From the NCBI GenBank assembly GCA_021442155.1, contig CM038215.1, forward strand, positions 281,654,413 through 281,718,412: 64,000 nucleotides of DNA, given 5' to 3'. Position numbers and translations under genes: made by a program. The stretch comes from Cymbidium sinense (Eukaryota > Streptophyta > Magnoliopsida > Asparagales > Orchidaceae). Positions 1 through 11,619 of the stretch are shown here, in pieces (position 1 is the stretch's first letter; every line of letters starts with the position of its first letter). Under the pieces are notes generated by a model. The model worked only from the letters and a program-made list of their open reading frames with translations, was not told the origin of the DNA and did no database searches.

Positions 1-904
1 GCATATGTTCTATCTAACAAATCACAAGGTCATAGTACTTAATCTCATTTCATTCAAGCTACCCCATGTTCTTTTATGCTTTTTTCTTGCTACCCTATGT
101 TCTTTTTTGCTCTTTTTTAACTTCTTGTTCCCTTGTTGGTAGTGTTTTGTAATGCAGTTGCTACTTCATACAATTTCTAACTTAATTTTCTTTCTTTTGG
201 CTAATAATTATTCGGTAGGATAATTCTAAATCACGTCCCATTATCACGTTAGGATAATTGTAGGGTATGTTGGAAATTCGAATTAATGTGCCAAAACCTA
301 AAAAGCTCAAGCCGGGGATCGAAGGCATGTTACCGTTAATGCTCCGTTTGATGAATTTGTTCTAAGGGACTTTATGATGCATCACACCTTATGCTCTCTA
401 GGTATAAAATAGAATAGTTCTAGGATTTTATGCATCTTCGTGAGTTTTTTTGTGCTTCTATTATAGATAGGGGTTACGTTATTGTAATAAAAATATCGAT
501 ATTTTTACTATTATAATGAGTGCTATATTGAAATACTAAGATTGACGAACATGTTTAAGACATCGATTTTGATCGAATTCTAAAGCAACATGTACTTATG
601 GCCATTGACATCTTAGAATTTCATACAATCACAAATTAGGTCAAGTAGATATCTTTAAATATAATGAAACTAAAACATATATTATCTGACTAAAGGCATT
701 GACATCCAAGTAGTATTGAACCAAACACAAACAACCCCATATGTTCAATTCCCAAATGCAACAAAACTCTTTTGTGCTTTTGAATCACCTAAACCATTTA
801 ATTTTCTAAGACTTATTTGATATCTTTTGCATTATTAGAACATAACATTGCATTTAATCTACTTTCGATTTGAAAATTTTGGTTGAAGATGTGAATCTGG
901 AAAA

Positions 905-1651
905 GAAGCACAATCCTTTCGGTGGTTAGGCGGTTGGATGGAAAGCCTTCAACGCCGCTCCCATTCGACCATCGAGAATCACGGCTGTCGAAGCATCAAA
1001 TGGTTCAAATAGTTCGATGGCGCGCATCCGAGTTGACTTCCGCAAGACCTCAGGGAAGCTCGTCTTTGGTTCAAATGCAGGCCATGCACCCAAAGAAGCT
1101 CAGAAGGTATGAAAACTTATCATACTATACTAAGTTTCAGTTCTTGCGTAGTGCATCATCATTTCTATCATCATCATGGTTTTTTGGATATAGATTCCAT
1201 TTTTCTCTCTTTTTCTTAATTGAGAATGACATAAATTAAAATGATAAGAAGCAAAGTGCGGAAAATTGAGAAGAATGGATCGATTATTAGAGGATTGTGA
1301 CACAGTATGTATTTGAGATTAAAATAGTAGAACTTAAATTTGGGTTATTTAGGAACACTTTGAGATCACTTTTATTTTTATTTTTATTTTTAAATTTTTT
1401 AAATGTTTTGACTTTAAAAACATATATTTAGTTGTGATAATTATTTTTTTGTGTTTTCAAAATAATATGATTTATTTCTTAAAACAAAAAAATAAATTAT
1501 TATCATTAAATTCCAAAAAAAAAAAAAATCCCTTAAATATGAGATATTATTATAATTTACAATAGACTTTTTAATTAAAACTGCTTCAATTGGCTTCTCA
1601 TTTCAGGTGCCTAAGGAAGAATCTCCCAAGCAAGAAGAAGACCAAGTTTAG
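905..1651 (+). pseudogene. Two-exon 3' end of an unidentified gene, copy A
   Basis: An exon-like stretch ends at 1106 with a consensus donor (AAG/GTATGA). After an AT-rich intron of about 500 bp, the acceptor TTTCAG is at 1601-1606 and a short terminal exon opens at 1607. The first exon reads through residues such as RRLDGKPS, SRLSKHQMVQIVR and SSLVQMQAMHPKKL. The terminal exon begins VPKEESPKQEE and stops at TAG 1649-1651. The lysine/glutamate-rich tail and both splice sites are retained in copy B, which reads further. I do not recognise the protein. Upstream exons could not be seen. It may be the tail of a captured host gene or of an unrecognised element protein. Confidence 0.45.
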
Positions 1652-1659
1652 GCATTCAC

Positions 1660-2780
1660 AGGAAAGAAGTACTCGTTAAAGCTGATAGTAGCATGTATTA
1701 TCAATCTCATTAATGACTAGAAGTCTTCATATTTGATAAATAATTCAGGGGAAAATTACATATATATATAGCACTCAAAATATGACTCTTTACAAAATCA
1801 ACACCCACTTGTTTTAATTTTTCAATTTCTCATTCAAATATCAAAAGTCACAATAAAATTTAAACTCATTTTTCATTTTTATCATATCGATCAAATACAT
1901 GCATGAACACATATCGGCTTGCTTGTTCAAAAGAATGGAATGAGTGTTCATTTTATAATTAAAATATAATTTTTTTTCATAATTATATTTTGATGTAATT
2001 ATGCTAAAGTTAGTGTAGGTGTGAATTTGGTTGCTTTAGAAAGGGCTTAAAATTACAAATTAAGTATAAAGTTTAGTAAAGTTTATTTATAATTAAGAAG
2101 TTAGTGACCTAATTAACATGAGAGCAATTAAATTGTCATTATAGAATTAAGATTCAAGTAAACTTTTATTTTGTCAATGGTTCATAAAATTAGGGCATTT
2201 AAAATGATAAAAAGTTAAGAAAACTAGTACACACTTGTATATAAAATTTTAGACATATAAATAATATTTAAAATAATAACTATTTTATGCTATTTTGAAA
2301 GAATGTTATAACCAAGATAAACTAAATAAAATAATTTGATTCGTCTAAATCTTAATATGCTAAAGTTACAATCATTATAATGTTTAAAGATTTAAATTAT
2401 TATATTAACTTTGCTTGATTCTTTGATTATACATAAAAAAAGGGCTATAAATTAAAAATCATACTAATAAGAAGACAATGTTGATGGTCAATTGTTGAAT
2501 CTCAAAAAGTTGATGCTACATTTATTTTAAAAAACTCAACTCCTTTCTAAAAAAAATAAAAAATAGATAGAAAATGAGAAAAGTAAAGCATTCAATGAAA
2601 ATAATTATGATAATATTATGGCAAAATTTTAAATTAGGCTTAATGCTAATCTTAATTAGCAATTTATGCAGAATATAGTTAGTCATGGACATAAATGTGG
2701 ACTTGGCGTCGGTCGTTTCAACAATGATTGGATGATGAGTCTCTTGTTGAGCGGGCTAGTAATTTAATTTTAAAACAAAA
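1660..2780. other. AT-rich non-coding DNA
   Basis: Very AT-rich sequence between the two-exon gene end and the first tandem array. No coding potential, RNA gene or element terminus was recognised. The equivalent tract is present in copy B (37,560-38,690) and, inverted, at the window end in copy C (63,240-64,000). Confidence 0.7.
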
Positions 2781-2789
2781 AAAATATGG

Positions 2790-3355
2790 CGGCTTTTGTA
2801 TTTTGTGCATATCGGTGCGTCAAAATGAGCAAATTGTATCGTTGGAATCAACAAATTTCTACAACTTTTATGTTAATCGAAATTTATACATAGCAGTTTA
2901 TGATATTTTATGACGCGAGTTAAAATTTCAAAGCGGCAATCGTATTTTGCTATGAAGTCATCTGGTGTTGGAATCAAGAACTTTATATCGTTAAAATAGA
3001 AATTTTCTACAACTTTCATGTTGGTCAAGATTCGATTGCGGCCGATGATTTTGCAAATGAAGCTAGCTGAAAGTTCGAAAGCTGTCGTATTTTGCGTGTA
3101 GTCATATGGTGTCAGAATTGAGAGAACTTTGCATCGTTGGAATTATAAATTTTCTACAATTTTCATGTTGGTTAAAATTCTATTCCCGATATACCAGATT
3201 TTTGAATCTTGTGAACGTGAGCTGAAAGTTAAGAAATCATATTTTGCGTATCGAGTCATACTGTAAATTGAGTGAACTTTATATCGTTGGAATCGTATAA
3301 AATTTTCTACAACTTTTATGTTGGTCAAAATTTATGATTGCAGCTGATACAGCAT
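2790..3355 (+). repeat. Distal tandem array (about four ~150-165 bp units), copy A
   Basis: Four diverged units. Each carries a core of the form tatcgttggaat, then tttctacaacttt, then atgttggtcaaaatt, a GATTGC(A/G)GCC segment, attttgcgaat, gaaagttcg, and a cgtattttgcg/gtcatatggtg segment. The cores recur near 2839, 2988, 3133 and 3283. In copy B the spacing is about 164-173 bp, so the A spacing has been shortened by indels. The array lies downstream (3' on the minus strand) of the PMD gene. The same unit recurs at 6.43-6.73 kb behind the transposase. Confidence 0.88.
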
Positions 3356-3849
3356 ATTTTGAGAAATGAATAATGATGAAATGCAAAAATAACTCATGCT
3401 AAACAAACACTCTTAATGAAGTGCAATTAACAACTTTTTAAGAGTCATGACATATAAGCAGTGTTGCTAGCATTAGTCTTATTGTTTGGAGATAATTATT
3501 CATATTAATTACATTCATATAAGAGAAGTGAATGTGCAAGTATTAGAAATGCAATCGTTTTCAAACAATGATAAGAAGCCAACTCAAACTAAGTTTAGAA
3601 CACAAACTACCTACCCTCTCTACTATTACTACCAAAGGGAATATTCTCACTAAAAAACATACATCAATGTATAACTTATTCTAAACACTTAAAGCTGTAT
3701 AAATAAAGTAGCACAAAAAAGATATGAATATTTATAAATTAAAGTAACCAAAACAATAAAATAGTTCCTCACGATGCCTCAGGATAGAATACAATAAGAT
3801 AGGTACATATACAACAAATTGTAATCTGTATGAGAGAGAAGATAATATC

Positions 3850-5918
3850 TGAGGTATTTATCTCCGACAATGCACTGCGATGCGGTATCATCACTACTAT
3901 GTAATGGGCGTGGTTGTGGCGGCGTCATAATGATGTTCAGATGTTGGTCCTCCTCTTCAAACTGCTTGGAGGGTTGTTGCGAGTAACCCAGGTGTGTAGC
4001 TCTAGGTACATCGACTGAAGACTGTGTATGAAGTGAGAAACCATGATATAGTTCATTAGTGGTTTGCGATGATCAGATGTAGATGGTCCTCCTCTTCAAG
4101 TTGATGAGACCTGTGATCTACATCCTTGAAGATGATGAAGCACCAATTATTCATCGGTGTCAAATGAATGCACCATATGTATGCTATTGCACTGTGACCC
4201 ATAATATATGATATTTGTCGAAATATGTAATGTTGTCCTAGATGATACCTATCAACTCCATCTGCTGATGTTGAATGTATTGTCCTCATCCATCAAAATA
4301 TCATGAATATATCCTTGATTGAGAATAAAATATAATATATCCGTAAATATGACCCCTAATAATTATGATAGATGTATTATTATCATATTGATGAAATCGG
4401 GCTTACCATGAATATCTCATTAATAAGTATCTTATTGTAGGTGCCTTCATATAGTGCAAGATCGATACCATCTCATATATTGATTAATGGCTACCCATCG
4501 AAGAGTCTACCACCACAACTAAATCACGCTCTCCCATTGTGCAATATACATCGGTGGTAATCATCCCATCGACTTTCCTCGACCACTCTCCGTAGAATCT
4601 ACCGGCAACCTTAGCCATAGGTGGAAGGCGAGCTCGAGCACACAATCAGTGCCACTCAACTCGTTTCCGACTAATAAAGGGTACTTTAGCTTGCCATATG
4701 TCATCCCCGTAAGCATATCTCTCGTGATGCGTTGCATTATCAACTCCGTATGGCTCCCGGATCACATGTGTTGTTTGAAATGAATATTAGCTATGCTATA
4801 TACATACAATAATGGGCCCAAAAAATAAACTTACACCGCAATATACCTGACTCTGCAGTAGGCCATCTAGCTCATATATGTAAACTCGATATGTGTCATC
4901 TCTTGGACATACCCTTCATTCCAGCGACAACCCACACTCAACCCATCTATGTCTGTCGGGTATGGAATATGCAACGTTAGTCTGCCTACATAAACATGCT
5001 CCCATGCCTATACCTGCAATAACTGTAGGCAACTAGCCATATTTGCGTGCTTCGGCTTTGTTGCCTCATGGAGCTCCCAAATGAGCAAGCACGATCCTAG
5101 TGAGAACTCCCTAAATGTGTCAAGATCCTCCGGTGAGGATATCGTGAATCTCAAGAAGATGTGTATAGCATAAAGCGAAATAGTAAAGAGTATGTAAGCT
5201 CTAACATGCATACTAAGATTTGAAGCTTTGGTAAATCTAAGTAAGAATCCACGTAAACATTCAACGTACCGTGGCGAACAAGTTTGTGCATGCCTTTTGA
5301 AGTCATTGTGATATGAGGTGGATCGGATCGTGGTAGACAATGCTCGGATGTGCTCCTATCAACTCATCATAGTAATCTGGCCAATATGCCCACCGCCTAC
5401 CCCCACCAACAACATTCCTCCCAATAATAAGTGGGTCATCTATTTGAACACTCAGGATCATAGCAACATCCTGCAATATGATCGTTATCTCCCCAATGTG
5501 CAAATGGAATGAATTTGTCTGCGAAGACCAACGTTCCATAAATGTTGTGAGAAGGTAGTGATCTAAGTGAATGTACTGCATCTGAGACACACAATCTAAT
5601 CCAGCTGCTCGTAAAGCAGTCATTAATCTAGGATAGTTTACTGGTCAATCTTTGAACATAAGTTCATGAGATGCAGCATCCATAACAGAAACCTGCACAA
5701 TATGGAATTATAGTTCAGTAGACAAAACTATAAGGACAATCAATATACACAGTTTGACTTAAAAAACTTACCAAATCAGGATGTGCTGCTCTGTGCCGAC
5801 CATGTAGCACCACTATATTAGGGTGAACTTCAGCTGTCGGAGGGTTGTAGTCCACTACAATCTCTTCTGCACGTTTTCGCCTCCTGCGTACAGGGCGGGC
5901 ACCTTCTTCGATAGACAT
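3850..5918 (-). pseudogene. Plant mobile domain (PMD) gene of MULE-1, copy A
   Basis: PMD proteins (aminotransferase-like plant mobile domain, Pfam PF10536) are plant proteins often carried by transposons. The chosen ATG at 5918 opens a basic N-terminus (RPVRRRRKRAEE). A 79-bp intron (5771-5693) has a GTAAGT donor and a TTGTGCAG acceptor, and the flanking exons join in phase. Exon 2 shows the PMD hallmarks: a LMTALRAAGLD segment, FHLHIGEITIILQDVA, WPDYYDELIGAHP, then, in another frame, HVRAYIL, EDLDTFREFSLGSC and AWEHVYVGR, and further on DIWQAKVPFI and a KRVEWH motif, before a Q/P-rich tail near 3.9-4.0 kb. It is a pseudogene: TGA at 5647-5645, a stop just before AWEH, and frameshifts. It has the same orientation as the transposase upstream. 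Confidence 0.85.
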
Positions 5919-6429
5919 CCTACTTACAACAAAGACAACATTTGTTTACAAGCTATAATCAATATAGTAATTGAATTCAACATGTTAGATATAAATATAT
6001 GATGTATAAAATAGATACAAAATATTTTGGTTGATTGCAACAACTTGAAGTTAACAATAATAAGGTATGTAAAATAAGCCAAAATTCATAGTTCTATTAA
6101 TAGGATTTGAATAACATGAAAACATATCAAACACATTATTAATGCACATTATTCACTATAACAACAAATAGACAAACAACCTCCACAATGACATATTGAT
6201 GACCTTAAAGCAAAAAAATTTATTTTATTAAACAAATGTCAAAAGCAACCATGTAGTTCAGATTTTTTGAATTAAAAATGATATTTTGTAGCAATTTGCT
6301 TCATTGAATTCTTCTTAATGCCTAGAAGGTTGATCAAGTTAGCCGTCCTGTCTGGTATTGCTTCCTTATTTGTATGCCTTAGTCACATAATTTAGAAAAG
6401 CGAAAGTTTGGAGAAAAATTCATATTTTG

Positions 6430-6730
6430 TGCTATTAGAGTCATCTGATTGTCGGTGAGTGAAATTCATATCGTTGGGAATTTTCTACAACTTTCCAGTT
6501 GGAAAAATTTGTGATTGTGACCAAGCACAACAGATTTTGCGAATGCATAAAAAATTGCTACTTCTATCTGAAAGTTGAGCAGCAATGTATTTTTTATATT
6601 GGAATCATACGTTATCGAATTGAGTGAAATTCATATCGTTAGAATCAGAACAAAATTTTATACAACTTTCCAGTTGGGCAAAATTTGTGATTGTGAACCG
6701 AAGCACAGCAGATTTTGTGAATGACGTGAG
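6430..6730 (+). repeat. Proximal tandem array (two ~165 bp units), copy A
   Basis: Two units of the same family as the array at 2.79-3.35 kb, with cores at about 6471 and 6636 (period ~165 bp) and in the same orientation. The array starts directly behind the SWIM zinc finger of the transposase. The last ~25 codons of the transposase frame (VIHKICCAS to KLYKILF on the minus strand) are array sequence. Equivalent arrays are at about 42,420-42,735 (B) and, inverted, 61,580-61,850 (C). Confidence 0.85.
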
Positions 6731-8820
6731 GACATGTCATGTGATAAGCTTGTGGTCGTCTGCATGTACACCTACAAATATGGTTTTCATACAACTCAAT
6801 CTTGTAGGTTCTGCTAGTGCTGTCGAACACTTGGTATTCATTAATTTTTATTCGTAATGGCTCAGGAAATCTTCTTGCCTCATGTTCACTATCCTGCAAA
6901 GTTGCCTTAGCCAGGGGAGAGAACATGGAGTCTTGGTTGGCTACTGATTTTGTTGAGTCTAGGTGTTTCATGAACATGACGACTATGTTATAATATATTG
7001 CGAGAGACTAGTGCCTGAATTGGCAAGCCACGCGCGCTAAGTTTGTTGAAGCATTATTTTGCATTTGTGATCATAGTGTCATACATACATCATCATGGGT
7101 TAGAGACCACTGATGTACATCCCTCGATACAAGTCAATCGTAGGCCTCCTGTTTGATGTTCTTGATATCAGTCATATACCTTTTAAAAATGTAGATATCA
7201 TAAGTATTACTTGCGACATATATTTTCTGACATATGAAATCAATGTCTCTGACTCCAAGTTGTCTAACTATTTTTTGTTAAATTCTCCCTCAAATGCCTT
7301 AGGCAAAAATAATGTGCAGCCCACGGTAATATTTTTTTACCCGCATACCAAATCCGCGTGCCTCTCAGAAATGATGCACAAATCAGCTCTAGTACAGATA
7401 AATGGAATTAAGTCTTGGAGTGTCCGTAGAAACCAATATCATGACTCAATACTCTCTGATTCTACTACTGCGAAGACTAGTGAAAATAAACTGTTGTTGG
7501 CATCAATTCCAACTGCGCTGAGTAGATTTCCCCTGTACTTACCTAGGAAGAAAGTCCCATCAAGACATAAAAATGGGCGATAGTATTGCCAACCAGTAAT
7601 TGAAGGCTCGAATGACTGGAATAATCGTTAGAATCTGTTTGACTCTGACGATTGCACTCTATAGACTGATCCTGGCATAGCTGAGCATATAGCACACTTG
7701 AATCTCTCCAACGATCGGTAAGATTCCTCCCAACTACCGAAATTAACCTTCAGTGTCTTATGCCACACATCCTAGGCTTTCATGTAGGATACTCATATGT
7801 TAAACTTGGACTCAATACGACCTATAATCTCTCTAGGCTTTAAATCCAGTTGATGCCTAATTGCAGGTTGAATGAAATAACTGATAAACTATATTGTACA
7901 TTGCCTATGTCGATACTAAGAATTTGGATGACTACATGAATGTGGTGCGTTTACTAATTCTCCATACACCTCTCAATCTCTTACTTGAACTTGCATGTGC
8001 CACATGCAATGTGTAATAGTTGTTATGTTGGGTGCATATCTGAACTTAGCTTTGTTTGAGCGTAGATCACATAATGACATTATTGATGATATACCAACCA
8101 ATAGCTACTGCTTTTTTATCATGAAAGTACATACTTTCTAACAGTTCATCAATACAACTTTAAAGTTCAAGTGACTCATCGAAGGCCCATCAAATGCAAG
8201 CTATTTATCCCATTCTCTAGTTGTTTGAGCATGCATGTACTCATTTTTAGATAAGTGCTCATCTATTTGCTTATTCTAAGCGGTAGTCCCTAATAATCTC
8301 ATCTTTTAGATGGATCACACCTTAAAGAAGGCTTCTGCATCACTATCATCCTCATCATCATCATCATACTTATTGTAGAAGGCATAGTTTCATGCTCATC
8401 ACCCACCTTCGGTCAATTAGAACTTGTCCCATACATTTGTAGCTTCTATTTTTGACCTTGTAAGCTTCCATGAGTACTTAGTGAGCCATTAATAGGATCG
8501 AGGACCCATGTAGTAAGATGCGTGATCAACATACTCTTTTGACATTCTATCTAAAGCATGACTCACGTGATGGAGCTCAGTCCGTCATGTGGATCCTAGA
8601 CAATCCACCTTCTTGTTTCTACCTCTTCAGCGAAATGATATGCCCCTCCAAACCCGCTTGGACGCGTCTCCGGTGAGAAGGATCACATGGTGGTATCTCA
8701 CCATTTACTCCTTCATTCTTCTGGGCCGTCTTGGTCTCACCATCCACCCACTAAATTGTAACCGGATTGTTGCCACTCCACCATCTTATGGACAGTTTTG
8801 GGAGCTTAATTAGTTCAATC
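6640..8820 (-). pseudogene. MULE-1 transposase, copy A
   Basis: Mutator-like transposase reading leftward. Segments in order: an acidic linker (YDDDDEDDSDAEAFF, ~8.35 kb); a broken FHDKSALL-type domain (~8.1-8.2 kb); the GSWEESYRSLERF motif (~7.71-7.74 kb); the catalytic-core start LDGTFFLGKYRGNLLSAVGIDA (D codon 7561-7559) followed by a FAVVESES segment; an ISERHADL segment at the SDR position; and a SWIM zinc finger C-x-C-x9-C-x-H (6770-6726) after INEYQVFDS. Inactivating lesions include TAA 7630-7628, TGA 7441-7439 where the family has tryptophan (S-W-x-W-F), and frameshifts between blocks. The protein is the cut-and-paste enzyme of the element. The PMD gene follows on the same strand. Confidence 0.86.
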
Positions 8821-8979
8821 AAGCGTTCATGACTTATCATGCATAATACATTAGGTGGATGATACCAGTCGGATGTCATAGATGAGGCACATTGAATCCA
8901 CTCTAGGTAGTGGAGTCATATCTGACCAAGCGATAGTTGGACTTAGGCTGCATGACATGTATTTTTACTTTTTTATTTT

Positions 8980-9568
8980 TTTTATTTTACCTATTTCAGA
9001 TATATTATCTAGACTTCATTTTATTTGTTATTTTATATGTGATAATAGTTTCAAGTTATTAATTTAAGGTTTTTTCTACAACAACTTAAATATTTTCTTC
9101 TTAAAATATGTAAACAAAATCATAATGTTTAGATATTATATTTAGATTAATATATGTAACTATTTCAAATAAATTTAATATCAATAATTGGAATCATACT
9201 AATATTTTAAAATATTTTTAATAATAATAATAATAACATTATAAATAAAAACTTACAAAAAATATTTTAACTTGGTCTTTTTTTGAAAATCTTCTAATGT
9301 AATTTTAATCCTAAACATGACAAATTTTAGGGCTCTCAAAAATATATTAGTATATTAATAATAATAATTATTTAGTTTAATTTTAATATAAAATTCTTAT
9401 GATTAATAATTTATTTTAATTAAAATTCATTTTATTAAACTAGAATTTTAAATAATAATTAACTTTCTAAACTTTAAATTTTATTACATATATTAATTAA
9501 AATAATTAAATTATATAAGCATATAATAAATATTAAAAAAATTATATTTAAAATATTAATAATATAAT
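8980..9568. other. Extremely AT-rich tract, copy A
   Basis: About 590 bp of nearly pure A/T with runs such as AATAATAATAA and ATTTTAAAATATT. It lies between the MULE-1 5' end and LTR1. No frame or terminus was recognised. Equivalent tracts are 44,830-45,449 (B) and 59,033-59,650 (C). The composition resembles scaffold/matrix attachment DNA, which is an inference only. Confidence 0.7.
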
Positions 9569-10353
9569 GTCTCAAATATACTATTGATATATTCCTCTAA
9601 AATTTATAAATCAAGCATATATTTCAAGTTAAAGCATATATCCCATCAAATTCAACGACTCAATAAGATGAGTCCAATAATACTAGAATCGGGTCAAATC
9701 GATCCCAAATGAGCTCAAATCAATCTCAAAAGTCACATATGAAATTTCGAGACACTGACTGGATGATCAAATGACTTCCAAATTTGACATGGATATAATC
9801 GAATCGAGCGGTTCGTGAGAATCTAACCTAAGATCACTCAAATTGAAGATCATTTGGACGATCAAATCACCAAAAAATTATCTATGATCAAATGAATCAA
9901 TATACACCGTCCGATGGAGTGTTTTGAGATTTTGGCTATAATGACCAAAATGTCCTCTCGAATCTTATAAATAGGATTCTTGTCATGAAGAGAATTTAAG
10001 TGAACTTGGAAGAATGTTGGGAGAGCTAGTTCAAAGTTTGTCATCCACCATTGTATGTCGATCGTATTGCCGCCGTACCAAAAATACACCCCAACTACTC
10101 TTCTTAACTTGATTCTGAATTTCCATTATCGATTTCTCATACAACTTTGTAATTCTTGGAAGATTTAAACTCAGTACTCAAAGCAAATATATAGTGAAGC
10201 ATTTTACTAAGGCCCCTTGGTTTTCCCCACATTTCGGGGTTTTTTATAAAAATTTTGGAGTTTCTTATTCTCTTTCCAACTATCGTGTGTGTGTTAGATT
10301 TCCATACAAAGTTAAGAAGGTTTATTCTACCGTTATAAGTTTTCTGTACAACA
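9569..10353 (+). mobile_element. LTR1: solo Ty1/copia-type LTR, copy A
   Basis: The segment runs from TGTCTC to ...ACAACA (TG...CA). It has a TATA box TATAAATA at 9966-9973 and, downstream, the typical copia R/U5 arrangement: a GGCCCCTTGGTTTTCCCC ... GGGGTTTT block, then a segment that includes TTAGATTTCCATACAAAGTTAAGG. No primer-binding site (TGGTATCAGAGC type) follows the right end and no gag or pol lies nearby, so it is a solo or stranded LTR. Ends are inferred from TG/CA and from similarity to LTR2. No clear 5-bp target duplication was found. Confidence 0.65.
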
Positions 10354-10730
10354 ACTATAAAAATAGATACATAATAATAAATAAATTGTATAAATTTAAT
10401 ATTAATATTTATAATATATATTAAGTTAACATATAAATAATTAAACTTTAGACTCAATTATGGCAATTTATAAAAAAATATGCATTGTTGGCACAATGTC
10501 AATATGTTGGTTTTAATTTTTTTAAATCAATCAATTTTGTTAAATTATATTTAAATAATGTTGATTTTAAAATTTCTTCTTATATTATTTCATGTAAGGC
10601 GGTATTCAATTTGGTATTCTCTTGCGGTTTGAAAATTAATATATATTTTAACAATTTTCAATTCACTAACCTATATCACAAAAATGTGTGGAAGTTTTTC
10701 CAGTTCTTTATTCATTTAATGCTCTTCAGA

Positions 10731-10738
10731 TCTCTCTC

Positions 10739-10787
<49 letters not shown>

Positions 10788-10803
10788 AGAGAGAGAGAGA
10801 GAG
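10731..10803. repeat. (CT)n-TATA-(GA)n palindromic microsatellite, copy A
   Basis: A run of about 26 CT units turns through TATA into a run of GA units. It is a perfect inverted repeat at its centre that could fold into a hairpin. The counterpart in B (46,649-46,695) is shorter and that in C (57,795-57,852) has a longer GA arm, showing length change between copies. Confidence 0.95.
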
Positions 10804-10904
10804 TAATTAGATATGTCCAAACGTAGGAAAAAGAGAACAAGCATTACAAAAATACGAAGCTGTTTTGAAAGTAACAGCTGTATTAGTCTCTAGTTAATTC
10901 ATGC

Positions 10905-11612
10905 ATTACCATTTTTCCCGATGCTCCTCTAGGGTTCATGCTCCCCTTCCCGATGGTATATGGCTCTCCTATAATGACTTCCTCTCCCGGGTATTCTCGC
11001 TCTCGGGTTTCTCTCTACCTTATGCTTCTCTCCTCTCCTCTGAAATGGTTTTTGCATCTACTTTCCTCTTTTCCTCATTTATCATCAAATCGGAGCGATG
11101 GTCCATCACGAGCAAGCCTTGATATGAGTCTAATTGGGTTAATGGGTCGATTAGAGTGGAATGAACCCGGTTGAGAGTGAAGAGTTGGTTCTGGTTGTCT
11201 CGCCGTCGGATCGCAGTATTCCTTCTAGCTGGCTCTAGCACTTGGAATTACGATTAGCCTTGATTGGGTGTCGTTTGATCCCTTAGCCGATAGTGGAGTC
11301 CGTGTGCCTCTATGGTTTGATCTAGTGCCTTGATGCTCTGGAATGAATCGAGCCTTCAATTCAAACTTACTGTTCCTTGGCGTGTGATGAGGCTTCTAGG
11401 GTAAGCTTTGCTTTAACTCCATTTTCTTTTGTTTCTCTTGATAGTTCAAGCATCCTCAGAGAGGGAAAAGAGAGGCGGAGGAGAAAGGATTTTCAATCGA
11501 GCGGTGGTTTCGTGAAAAGAGAAGAACTCAAGAGAAGAAGGAGAAGAAAGGAAGTTTTCTTTCAAAATATATTCATTACACTCTGTTTGGTTTCTTGACC
11601 CTATTTATACTT
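10905..11612 (-). promoter_or_regulatory. TATA-driven 5' exon-like module, copy A
   Basis: On the minus strand, a TATAAATAGG box (11609-11602) is followed by GTCAAGAAACCAAACAGAGTG, then a CT/TTC-rich leader and a short open frame ending in the family ELSRETKENGVKAK...LEASSHG. The frame runs into a splice-donor-like GTAAGTTTG near 11,370. Beyond the donor lies ~450 bp without a frame, ending at the CT/GA palindrome. It has the architecture of a promoter plus first exon, either of a captured gene or of an LTR-like element. The product is not recognised. Confidence 0.4.
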
Positions 11613-11619
11613 TTGTTTT

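Noticed and set aside
5318..5512. Plus-strand frame opposite the PMD core (also at 41,335-41,580)
   Set aside because: It is the antisense shadow of the conserved PMD segment; the minus strand matches a known domain.
7113..7583. 156-codon plus-strand frame
   Set aside because: It is the antisense of the MULE-1 catalytic core, which carries the recognisable LDGTFFLGKYR motif on the minus strand.
9564..10360. TATAA on both sides of LTR1 as a target-site duplication
   Set aside because: The right-hand TATAA is offset by two bases from the inferred CA end and the three copies disagree at that end, so the match is probably chance in AT-rich DNA.
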